Under the pieces are notes generated by a model. It was not told where the DNA came from. It worked only from the letters and a program-made list of their open reading frames with translations, and made no database searches. A DNA stretch of 64,000 nt, taken from Maricaulis maris_C. Its GTDB lineage: Bacteria; Pseudomonadota; Alphaproteobacteria; Caulobacterales; Maricaulaceae. Shown piece by piece: positions 44,166 to 51,572 of the stretch. A program made the position numbers and the translations under genes. The stretch covers positions 309,013 to 373,012 of the forward strand of contig NZ_JAGDYT010000004.1 of assembly GCF_049116555.1 (NCBI RefSeq). Reading direction: 5' to 3'. The first letter of the stretch is position 1; the number at the start of each line of letters is the position of its first letter.

Positions 44166-45003
44166 AGATCATCGGCCAGAAGGCCGCAGCCTCTTTCTTG
44201 AAGGCGCCATGATGATCCACCCGCTCGGCGCCGATATCGGCTGGATCGAGGCGCAAGTGCTCGGACGGAGCCTTCGGGTAGAGTTTCAGCAAGTCCTCCG
44301 CCGAGCGCCGGGCGCACAGGCGGTCATCGGAGAAGGTCCAGGACCGGATCGGCGCTGTCACCGCATCGAAATTGTGCGGGGTCAGCTGATCGAGATAATG
44401 GCCGAAATAATCCGGCTTGGAGGCCCATTGCCGCCACTGCAGGAAAACATCGCGCGGCAGGGCTGTCCCGCCCCAAATACCCCCGGCCGGGATATGATCT
44501 GTCAGGGCCAGGCAGGCAGGCCCGTAAAGCAGCCAGAACAACAGCGCGGACGGTCGGTAGGACACATCATGGGCGCCCCAATACCCCGTCCCCACTGTGA
44601 TGAAGGCGTGGGCGAGCGGCGCCGTGGCATTGTCGGCAAAGCCGACCAGATGCCCGCCGACCGAATGGCCGATCGCAAAAAGCGGTAGATCTGGCGCCAG
44701 GTCAGCAGCGCGGTCGAGCGCGGCGGCATAGTCAAGCCGGCCCCAATCGACGATATCGGCCTTGAAGCCACGCATCTGGCTTGGCGCAGACCCACCAATT
44801 CCGCGATAATCATAGATCAGACAGGCATAGCCAGCCTCGGCCCCGGCCAGGGCGAGACGCCGGTAAAGCCCTTTTGGAAACCCGGTTCCGGACGAGATCA
44901 GCACAGCGCCACGAGGCGTGTCCGGTGTGATGATCCGGCCAGACAGCGAATAGCCGTCACGGGCGTCGAATCGGATTTCGTCTTCCTGGATCATCGTCAT
45001 CAT
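44125..45003 (-). CDS. Alpha/beta hydrolase
   Basis: About 292-residue serine hydrolase of the alpha/beta fold. The nucleophile elbow is GHSVGG (about residue 108), the oxyanion region is ISSGTGFPKG, and a late His in RVDHHGAFKKEA (about 268) would complete the triad; an acidic residue is present near WTFSDDRL. It resembles the predicted-hydrolase group annotated as alpha/beta fold family (UCP037442-like). The substrate is unknown. I start at the ATG at 45003; a GTG at 45009 is possible. Its 3' end overlaps dinB by 41 bases. Confidence 0.87.
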   Translation of the reverse strand: MMTMIQEDEIRFDARDGYSLSGRIITPDTPRGAVLISSGTGFPKGLYRRLALAGAEAGYACLIYDYRGIGGSAPSQMRGFKADIVDWGRLDYAAALDRAADLAPDLPLFAIGHSVGGHLVGFADNATAPLAHAFITVGTGYWGAHDVSYRPSALLFWLLYGPACLALTDHIPAGGIWGGTALPRDVFLQWRQWASKPDYFGHYLDQLTPHNFDAVTAPIRSWTFSDDRLCARRSAEDLLKLYPKAPSEHLRLDPADIGAERVDHHGAFKKEAAAFWPMIFNWFDQVSGSASR

Positions 45004-45107
45004 GGACACAGCATGCCGGATGACGTGCGCGTCAAGTCAAGCACGCAGATTGCATGGGGCCGATACGGCGCTAATCTCCGCCGCGAACACACAGTCCGGA
45101 GCCTGCC

Positions 45108-45569
45108 ATGTCTGCCATCGATACCCGTCTCGCCGAACTTGGAATCACCCTGCCGGCCCCGGTCGCACCGGTCGCCAATTACGTGCCCTTCGTGCAGAGC
45201 GGCAGCCAGGTCTTCATATCCGGCCAGGTCTCGATCGGCGCAGACGGCCTGGTGAAGGGCACGTTGGGCAGCGATATGGATGTGGCTGCCGGACAAGCCG
45301 CCGCCCGGTTGTGCGCGATCAATCTGATTGCCCAGCTGAAAACTGCCTGCGGGGGCGATCTCGCGCGCGTCAAACGAGTGGTGAAGCTGGGCGGCTTCGT
45401 CGCGGCCGTGCCGGGCTTCACCGATATACCGCTGGTGATCAATGGCTGCTCCGACCTGATGGTCGAGGTCTTCGGCGATGCCGGACGCCATGCCCGCTCG
45501 GCCGTGTCCTGCCCGGTTCTGCCATTGGGCGCAGCGGTCGAGGTCGACGGGGTTTTCGAGGTCGCCTGA
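45108..45569 (+). CDS. RidA-family (YjgF/YER057c/UK114) protein
   Basis: 153-residue RidA relative, probably an imine/enamine deaminase subfamily member. The family core is clear: YVPFVQSGSQVFISGQVSIG, then ARVKRVVKLGGFVAAVPGF, and the C-terminal HARSAVSCPVLPLGAAVEVD, where the catalytic Arg of RidA (R105 type) appears conserved in ARSAV. Members protect enzymes from reactive 2-aminoacrylate. The length is at the long end, and the N-terminus (MSAIDTRLAELGITLPAP) belongs to the subgroup with this extension. It is divergent from the alpha/beta hydrolase. Confidence 0.93.
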   Translation: MSAIDTRLAELGITLPAPVAPVANYVPFVQSGSQVFISGQVSIGADGLVKGTLGSDMDVAAGQAAARLCAINLIAQLKTACGGDLARVKRVVKLGGFVAAVPGFTDIPLVINGCSDLMVEVFGDAGRHARSAVSCPVLPLGAAVEVDGVFEVA

Positions 45570-45659
45570 GCCGGCACACGCGGATTTTACAGACAGCACC
45601 CTCGCCCCGGCGCAGTCGGTCAGCTAGGTAAGGGTTGAAACACGGGAGGGTTCTGCCCC

Positions 45660-46403
45660 ATGCATCGCTTGTTCGCCATTTTCACGGCTTCGGTCGCCCT
45701 GCTCGGCTGCCAGCAGCCGGCCGCTTCCGCCCAGCTGACAGATCCGGAGCGCGACGAAGTCCGCGAGGTGGTGCGCGAATACATCCTGGAAAATCCGGAA
45801 ATCATCGAAGAAGCGCTGATCGAACTGCAACGCCGGGCGCGGGCGCGCGAGATGCAGGCGGTCTATGACGCCGTCGCCGCCAATTATGATGCCATCTACA
45901 ATGATCCCCGTGATCCGCGTCTGGGCGCCGACGACGCCGAGATCGTGATCGTCGAATTCATGGACTACAAATGCTCCTACTGCCGTGTCGCAGCGTCCTG
46001 GGTCGAGGATGTGCGCGAACGCTATGGTGATCGGGTCCAGGTCCTGTTCAAGGAATATCCGATCCTCGGTGAGGACTCGACGGAAGCCGCCCGTGCCGCC
46101 CTCGCGGCGCTGCGCCAGGGTGCGGACGTGTACGCGGCCTTCCACATGGCCATGGTCAATTCCTCCGGTCCGCTGCCTGCGGCCCGGATTGACCAGCTGG
46201 CAACGGTTTCCGGCGTGAATGTCGCGCAAATGCGCGAAGACATGGCTGACCCGGCCATCATGGCCCACATCAACCAGGTCCGCTCCCTGGGTCGCGCCCT
46301 CAATGTGACCGGCACGCCCTTCTTCATCGTCGATGGCGTTGTCGTTCCCGGCGCCAATGAAATGGCCCTGGATCAGGCCCTCGCCGAAGCCCTGCGGGGC
46401 TAG
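45660..46403 (+). CDS. DsbA-family thiol oxidoreductase, predicted lipoprotein (Com1-like)
   Basis: 247-residue exported thioredoxin-fold protein. A short signal sequence ends in a lipobox (LLGC, Cys 17), so it is probably lipid-anchored in the envelope. The active site is CSYC (105-108) with cis-Pro in GTPFFIVDGVVVPG. Between the anchor and fold is a helical segment (about 28-85) as in Com1-type DsbA proteins of the ScsC/BdbD-like group. It should make or shuffle disulfides in the periplasm. The ATG at 45660 has GGGAGG nearby. Confidence 0.92.
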   Translation: MHRLFAIFTASVALLGCQQPAASAQLTDPERDEVREVVREYILENPEIIEEALIELQRRARAREMQAVYDAVAANYDAIYNDPRDPRLGADDAEIVIVEFMDYKCSYCRVAASWVEDVRERYGDRVQVLFKEYPILGEDSTEAARAALAALRQGADVYAAFHMAMVNSSGPLPAARIDQLATVSGVNVAQMREDMADPAIMAHINQVRSLGRALNVTGTPFFIVDGVVVPGANEMALDQALAEALRG

Positions 46404-46436
46404 GTCAGACGTCCTTCATGGCGCAGGCCCTGCCGA

Positions 46437-47240
46437 TCAGATCAGCCCGGACAACGGCGAAGACGGGTCGGCATAGCGCTTCTTGGGCATGCGTCCGGCC
46501 AGATAGCTTTCCCGACCAGCGATGACAGCATGGCGCATCGCGCGAGCCATGCGGATCGGGTCCCTGGCTTCGGCGATGGCGGTGTTCATCAATACGCCGT
46601 CACAGCCCAGCTCCATGGCCACGGTGGCGTCAGACGCCGTGCCGACACCGGCATCGACGATGACCGGCACCTTGGTCTGCTCGATGATCAGACGGATATT
46701 GACCGGGTTCTGGATGCCCAGCCCCGAACCGATCGGCGCGCCCAGCGGCATGATCGCGCAGCAGCCGATCTCTTCAAGCTTCTTGGCGTAAACCGGGTCG
46801 TCCGAGCAGTAGACCATGACGTCGAACCCATCCTTGATCAGCAGCTCGGCGGCGCGCAGCGTCTCGGCCATGTCGGGATAGAGGTGTTTGGGGTCGGACA
46901 GGACTTCCAGTTTCACCAGATTCCAGCCACCGGCCTCGCGGGCCAGACGCAAGGTCCGCACGGCATCCTCACCGGTGAAACAGCCGGCGGTGTTGGGCAG
47001 AAAGGTGTAATCCTCCGGCGAAATGAAATCGACCAGGCGCGGCTCGTCCGGATTGGACAGGTTCACCCGCCGGATTGCGACGGTGATCATCTCGGCCCCG
47101 GAAGCCTCCAGCGCCTGTGCGTTCTGGGCATAGGTCTTGTACTTGCCCGTGCCGATGATCAGGCGCGAGGTGAAGGTGCGGCCCGCCACGACCAGCGGGG
47201 TATCCTCGAACGGGGCCTTCACGGCCTGTGCGTCATCCAT
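46437..47240 (-). CDS. thiG: Thiazole synthase
   Basis: 267-residue TIM-barrel enzyme that builds the thiazole phosphate of thiamine from 1-deoxy-D-xylulose 5-phosphate, iminoglycine and ThiS thiocarboxylate. The Schiff-base lysine lies in LVKLEVLSD; phosphate-binding loops are GAPIGSGLGI and VDAGVGTASDA. I chose the ATG at 47240 (MDDAQAVKAPFED), one base after the thiS stop; frames extending further upstream run through thiS and are not real. The pair thiS-thiG stands alone here; other thi genes are not in the window. Confidence 0.97.
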   Translation of the reverse strand: MDDAQAVKAPFEDTPLVVAGRTFTSRLIIGTGKYKTYAQNAQALEASGAEMITVAIRRVNLSNPDEPRLVDFISPEDYTFLPNTAGCFTGEDAVRTLRLAREAGGWNLVKLEVLSDPKHLYPDMAETLRAAELLIKDGFDVMVYCSDDPVYAKKLEEIGCCAIMPLGAPIGSGLGIQNPVNIRLIIEQTKVPVIVDAGVGTASDATVAMELGCDGVLMNTAIAEARDPIRMARAMRHAVIAGRESYLAGRMPKKRYADPSSPLSGLI

Positions 47241-47241
47241 C

Positions 47242-47445
47242 TCATCCACCTCCGACAAACGCGACAATTTCGATCCGGTCGCCATCAGCGAGCGCGGTCT
47301 GCTCATATTGCGAGCGCGGCACGATGGCCAGATTGCGCTCGACTGCGATCTTGCGGCCGTCCAGGCCAAGGATGGTCACCAGCCCTGTGACACTGGTACC
47401 GGGCTCGACCTTGCGGCCTTCACCATTGACTGTCAGCTGCAGCAT
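47242..47445 (-). CDS. thiS: Sulfur carrier protein ThiS
   Basis: 67-residue ubiquitin-like sulfur carrier, starting at MLQLTVNGEGRK. The C-terminus ends in a Gly-Gly tail (FVGGG), which is adenylated and thiocarboxylated to donate sulfur to ThiG. The core (TSVTGLVTILGLDGRKIAVE) is typical. It is directly followed by thiG. There is no room for a complete TPP riboswitch in the 73 bases between thiS and the divergent aroQ. Confidence 0.94.
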   Translation of the reverse strand: MLQLTVNGEGRKVEPGTSVTGLVTILGLDGRKIAVERNLAIVPRSQYEQTALADGDRIEIVAFVGGG

Positions 47446-47518
47446 GGTCTTCGCTGGCCTTTCCGTGAGTCCCTCGTTAGACCCGTGGTAAATCCCGTAG
47501 CGGCTGCAAAGCAAGGCC

Positions 47519-47959
47519 ATGACCCAACCGATTCACATTCTCAACGGTCCCAACCTCAATCTTCTGGGTACGCGCGAGCCGGAAATTTACGGCGCGCTGA
47601 CCCTCGGTGAGATTGAACAGGCTTGCTCTGTTCATGCCCGTGACTTGGGTTTCGACATCCTCTTTCGTCAGTCCAATCATGAGGGCGAGCTCATTGACTG
47701 GCTGCATGACGCAAACGTCAACGCGAGTGCAGTGGTTTTCAACCCCGCTGCATTTACGCATACATCGGTCGCTTTGCATGACGCGGTTCGCGCTATAGAA
47801 CCTCCCGTCATCGAAGTTCACTTGAGTCAAACGGCAGCACGCGAAGCATTCCGGCACCATTCCTATATTGCCCTTGCGGCTCGCGGATCGATTACCGGTC
47901 TGGGACTGCAGAGCTACCTGCTGGGTATCAATGCGGCTGTCACCTGCCTCGACAACTGA
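47519..47959 (+). CDS. aroQ: 3-dehydroquinate dehydratase, type II
   Basis: 146-residue dodecameric type II dehydroquinase of the shikimate pathway. The opening ILNGPNLNLLGTREPEIYG carries the catalytic Arg 19 and Tyr 24; NPAAFTHTSVAL supplies the substrate-binding loop; the catalytic His is in EVHLSQ. The usual N-x-R-E-x-F-R-H-x-S-x-x box is altered to TAAREAFRHHSYIA. It heads a run aroQ-accB-accC-aat, the order commonly found in alphaproteobacteria. Confidence 0.97.
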   Translation: MTQPIHILNGPNLNLLGTREPEIYGALTLGEIEQACSVHARDLGFDILFRQSNHEGELIDWLHDANVNASAVVFNPAAFTHTSVALHDAVRAIEPPVIEVHLSQTAAREAFRHHSYIALAARGSITGLGLQSYLLGINAAVTCLDN

Positions 47960-47980
47960 CGGAACCAAAGGCCTGACATC

Positions 47981-48466
47981 ATGAGTTCTGATTCTCGAAC
48001 CCGCTCCCCGATCAGCGCGAAGCTCGTCCGCGAACTGGCCGACATTCTTCGTGAAACCGACCTGTCGGAAATTGAAGTCGAGCGCGGCGACTTGCGCCTG
48101 AAAATTGCCCGTCAGCTCACTGCGGCACCGATTGTCCATAGCGTCGCTGCCGCCGCTCCCGCTGCGCCAGCGGCGGCACCGGCTGCCGCACCGGCTCCGG
48201 CGGCAATGGCCGCCGCCGCGCCCGTCGATGACAGCAATGCCGTCAAATCGCCGATGGTCGGCACCGCCTATCTCAAGCCGAATCCGGATGCGACCAATTT
48301 CGTGAAGGTCGGAGACCAGGTGAAAAAAGGCGACACCATTCTCCTCATCGAGGCGATGAAGACCTTCAACCCGATCACCGCAGAGAAGGCCGGCACCATC
48401 ACCGACCTCCTCGTCGAGGACGGCCAGCCGGTCGAGTACGGCGAAGCCCTCTTCGTCCTGTCCTGA
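47981..48466 (+). CDS. accB: Biotin carboxyl carrier protein of acetyl-CoA carboxylase
   Basis: 161-residue BCCP. The N-terminal part is a helix (AKLVRELADILRETDLSEIE), then an Ala/Pro linker (about 55-82), then the biotinyl domain with the biotin-accepting lysine in EAMKT (Lys 127). Works with AccC, the next gene 25 bases on, in the first step of fatty acid synthesis. Confidence 0.97.
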   Translation: MSSDSRTRSPISAKLVRELADILRETDLSEIEVERGDLRLKIARQLTAAPIVHSVAAAAPAAPAAAPAAAPAPAAMAAAAPVDDSNAVKSPMVGTAYLKPNPDATNFVKVGDQVKKGDTILLIEAMKTFNPITAEKAGTITDLLVEDGQPVEYGEALFVLS

Positions 48467-48491
48467 CGCGACCAGCAAGGCGAGCGACGAC

Positions 48492-49838
48492 ATGTTCGAC
48501 AAGATCCTGATCGCCAATCGCGGCGAGATTGCCCTTCGCGTCCACCGGGCCTGCCGGGAAATGGGAATCCGTACGGTGGCCGTGCACTCGGAAGCCGATG
48601 CCAATGCCATGCATGTGCGCCTCGCGGACGAGAGCGTCTGCATCGGGCCACCGCCGGCGAACAAATCCTACCTCAACATTCCCGCCATCATCACGGCAGC
48701 CGAAGTCACCGGCGCCCAGGCAATTCATCCGGGCTATGGCTTCCTGTCGGAGAATGCGCGCTTCGCGGAGATCGTGGAGGCCCATGGCCTCGCCTTCATC
48801 GGCCCGACAGCAGCGCACATCCGCATGATGGGTGACAAGATCACGGCCAAACAGGCTGTCATGGATGCCGGCATTCCGGTCGTTCCGGGCTCGGATGGCG
48901 GCGTCGATACCTATGAAGACGCCATCCCGGTCGCCGAAAAGATCGGCTATCCGGTTCTCATCAAGGCGGCGTCAGGCGGCGGCGGTCGCGGCATGAAAGT
49001 CGCCGAGACAGCCGACAATCTCAAAGAGGCCATGGAGACGGCCTCTGCCGAAGCGCTTGCGGCCTTTGGCGACGGCACGGTCTATATCGAGAAATATCTC
49101 GGTCGCCCGCGCCATATCGAAATCCAGATTCTCGCCGACACCCATGGCAATGTGGTCCATCTGGGCGAGCGCGATTGCTCCTTGCAGCGGCGCCACCAGA
49201 AAATCCTCGAGGAAGCGCCCTCGCCGGCGCTCAATGACGAAGACCGCAAGAAGATTGGTGACGTCGTCCGTCGTGCGATCGAGGCGATCGGCTATCGTGG
49301 CGTCGGCACGATCGAATTCCTGTGGGAAAACGGCGAATTCTATTTCATCGAGATGAATACGCGCCTGCAGGTCGAGCACCCGGTCACCGAGATGATCACG
49401 GGTATCGACCTGGTTCGCGAACAGATTCGCGTTGCCGATGGACAGCCCCTGGACATCAAACAGAGCGATGTCACTTTCGAAGGCTGGGCGATCGAGTGCC
49501 GGATCAATGCCGAGAATGCGCGCACCTTCGCGCCCTCACCCGGCACCGTCAGCGATTTCCATGCGCCGGGAGGCCTCGGCGTCCGCCTCGATTCCGCCCT
49601 CTATGCCGGCTACGCCATTCCGCCTTATTATGACAGCCTGATCGGCAAGCTGATTGTGCATGGTCGTACGCGCGAAGAAGCGCTCTTGCGGCTGCGGCGT
49701 TCGCTGGAGGAAATGGTCGTCGGCGGGATTGAAACCACGATCCCGATCTTCCTCGAATTGCTTGAGGAAGCGGATTTCGTGAGCGGAAACTATCATATCC
49801 GCTGGCTGGAAGACTGGTTGGCCAGCCGCGACGCCTGA
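48492..49838 (+). CDS. accC: Biotin carboxylase subunit of acetyl-CoA carboxylase
   Basis: 448-residue ATP-grasp enzyme that carboxylates biotin on AccB. Typical blocks: KILIANRGEIALRVHRACRE at the N-terminus, HPGYGFLSENARFAE, the glycine-rich ATP loop KAASGGGGRGMK, and EMNTRLQVEHPVTEM with catalytic Glu and Arg. Length is normal for the family. It is followed 29 bases later by aat. Confidence 0.98.
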   Translation: MFDKILIANRGEIALRVHRACREMGIRTVAVHSEADANAMHVRLADESVCIGPPPANKSYLNIPAIITAAEVTGAQAIHPGYGFLSENARFAEIVEAHGLAFIGPTAAHIRMMGDKITAKQAVMDAGIPVVPGSDGGVDTYEDAIPVAEKIGYPVLIKAASGGGGRGMKVAETADNLKEAMETASAEALAAFGDGTVYIEKYLGRPRHIEIQILADTHGNVVHLGERDCSLQRRHQKILEEAPSPALNDEDRKKIGDVVRRAIEAIGYRGVGTIEFLWENGEFYFIEMNTRLQVEHPVTEMITGIDLVREQIRVADGQPLDIKQSDVTFEGWAIECRINAENARTFAPSPGTVSDFHAPGGLGVRLDSALYAGYAIPPYYDSLIGKLIVHGRTREEALLRLRRSLEEMVVGGIETTIPIFLELLEEADFVSGNYHIRWLEDWLASRDA

Positions 49839-49867
49839 TCCGCCGGCCAACCAGATGAGGAGTTGGC

Positions 49868-50518
49868 ATGCGCGGCTTTGGTGCCGAGGAGTTGCTCAAT
49901 TGCTATGCCCGCGGCGTCTTCCCGATGGCCGAGGGTCGCGATGATCCGCGCATTTATCTGCTCGACCCCGACGAGCGGGGCATTATCCCGCTCGACGACT
50001 TCCACGCCTCGCGCAGCCTGCGCAAAACGGTTCGCCAGAACGCCTTCCAGGTCACTGTGGACCACGACTTCACCGCCGTGGTCGCCGCCTGTGCACAGCC
50101 TGCGCCGGGCCGTGAAGAGACCTGGATCAATGATGGCATTATCGGACTCTACACCGACCTGCACTCAGCGGGGTATGCACACTCGATCGAATGCTGGTCC
50201 GCCGGCGAGCTCGTCGGCGGCCTCTATGGTGTCTCACTCGGCGCCGCCTTCTTCGGGGAAAGCATGTTTTCGCGCCGGCGCGACGCCTCCAAGGTTGCGC
50301 TCGTCCACCTCATCGCCCGGCTCCGCGCCGGCGGTTTTTCGCTGCTGGATACGCAATTCACCACCGAACACCTCGAAAGCTTCGGTGCCATCACGATCGA
50401 CCGCAGCAGCTATCGCGAGCGTCTGTCCGATGCGTTGATTTTCGAGGCGGACTTCAAGGCCCTGCCGGACGAGATTTCAGGCGATCAGGCCCTGCAATCG
50501 ATCACCCAGACATCATAG
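49868..50518 (+). CDS. aat: Leucyl/phenylalanyl-tRNA--protein transferase
   Basis: 216-residue enzyme that adds Leu or Phe to N-terminal Arg/Lys of proteins, marking them for ClpAS. The family signature GAAFFGESMFS (about 119-129) and the following ALVHLIARLRAGGFSLLDTQ are clear. GAGGAG lies six bases before the ATG. Its 3' end overlaps the convergent DUF2155 gene by 34 bases. The ClpS/ClpA partners are in the same window at 27.5-30.2 kb. Confidence 0.97.
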   Translation: MRGFGAEELLNCYARGVFPMAEGRDDPRIYLLDPDERGIIPLDDFHASRSLRKTVRQNAFQVTVDHDFTAVVAACAQPAPGREETWINDGIIGLYTDLHSAGYAHSIECWSAGELVGGLYGVSLGAAFFGESMFSRRRDASKVALVHLIARLRAGGFSLLDTQFTTEHLESFGAITIDRSSYRERLSDALIFEADFKALPDEISGDQALQSITQTS

Positions 50519-50958
50519 ACCGGGTGTTCCAGCGGATTTTGCGCCGGACGCGATGCGAACATCCAGCCCGAGAATATCTGCTCGCCTTCAACATCGACAC
50601 CGAAACCGTCCGTGCGCCGATCATTGATTTGCAGGAAGGCATAGGTTTCCGGCGTCTCTTCCGGCGGCCGTTTGCGGCAATACTGCGCCGTGATCGACAA
50701 GGCGCCGAAATCGACCGTGTCACCGATCGCGACTTCGAAATCTCGAGTCCGCGCGGTCACCTTGTCGAGGCCACGCAGAACGACAGTCGTGCCCGGGTCT
50801 GAGGAAAGAGGGCCACGCTCGGGCATATTGTCCGGATCGTCGCGGCGCAGGAGTTCCGACGCATCCGGCGTGTCGGCGGACGAAGAGCCTTCATCCTGGG
50901 CCCAGACGGGCGCCACAATCAGGAGCGAGGCAAGCGAAGCGAGTATACTGGTTTTCAT
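50485..50958 (-). CDS. DUF2155 exported protein
   Basis: 157-residue protein with a signal peptide (MKTSILASLASLLIVAPVWA). The conserved C-terminal domain (VVLRGLDKVTARTRDFEVAI through FSGWMFASRPAQNPLEHPVY) is DUF2155, a family found in alphaproteobacteria next to NDUFA12 and aat. The conserved Trp in FSGWMF and two Cys (CRKRPPEE and the near-terminal CRA) stand out and might form a disulfide. Function unknown. It follows the NDUFA12 gene by 42 bases on the same strand. Confidence 0.9.
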   Translation of the reverse strand: MKTSILASLASLLIVAPVWAQDEGSSSADTPDASELLRRDDPDNMPERGPLSSDPGTTVVLRGLDKVTARTRDFEVAIGDTVDFGALSITAQYCRKRPPEETPETYAFLQINDRRTDGFGVDVEGEQIFSGWMFASRPAQNPLEHPVYDVWVIDCRA

Positions 50959-51000
50959 GACGCATACCCTGTCGCGGGATTGTGACGCGGTAAAGGCCGA

Positions 51001-51417
51001 TCAGGTCTCGTCCGGAGACCAGGCCTGATAATCGCCGGTGGTTGACTGCCGCGGGTCACTCGTCGCCAGCGAACCGGTCGGACGATAGGCGTGCACGGTA
51101 CCGGTGAGATTGGGATGGTGATCCTTTTCCCACGACTGGCGCATCAGCGGCGTATCAGTTGGCACGTCGTCGAAGGTGTGGTGAAGCCAGCCATGCCAGT
51201 CGGACGGCACGCGCGAGGCGTCAGCATAGCCATTGTAGATGACCCAGCGGCGCTTCTGGCCCTGACCATCGGGGCCGGTGACACCGGATTCCTCGAAATA
51301 GCGATTGCCATACTCATCGGAGCCAACCTGTTTGGCGCCACGCATGCGCAGCGTCAGGAAGGTTCCCGGCGTGGCGTCTTTCCACCACACAAAAATCTTT
51401 GAGATCAGTCCGAACAT
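51001..51417 (-). CDS. Complex I accessory subunit NDUFA12 (B17.2 family)
   Basis: 138-residue homologue of the mitochondrial NADH:ubiquinone oxidoreductase subunit NDUFA12. The signature VGSDEYGNRYFE and RRWVIYNGYADASRVPSDWH is diagnostic. Such accessory subunits are shared by mitochondria and alphaproteobacteria. It is not near the nuo genes but forms a small unit with the DUF2155 gene, as is usual in the class. Confidence 0.95.
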   Translation of the reverse strand: MFGLISKIFVWWKDATPGTFLTLRMRGAKQVGSDEYGNRYFEESGVTGPDGQGQKRRWVIYNGYADASRVPSDWHGWLHHTFDDVPTDTPLMRQSWEKDHHPNLTGTVHAYRPTGSLATSDPRQSTTGDYQAWSPDET

Positions 51418-51572
51418 TGTCAGCGGCTCCGAGTCGGTCGAGGCAGGCTTGGCTTATATGCCCTCGCACGGCGGGCGGGTCCAGTGTCGAACGCGGCGGG
51501 TTTCAGGCGAGAGACCCGGCGCGGTACACTTGGCGGCCGCCCAAGCGATTCGGGCCATGAGAGGAAAGCCGC

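Noticed and set aside
47446..47518. TPP riboswitch upstream of thiS
   Set aside because: Only 73 bases lie between thiS and aroQ and the conserved CTGAGA-type thi-box pattern is not seen.
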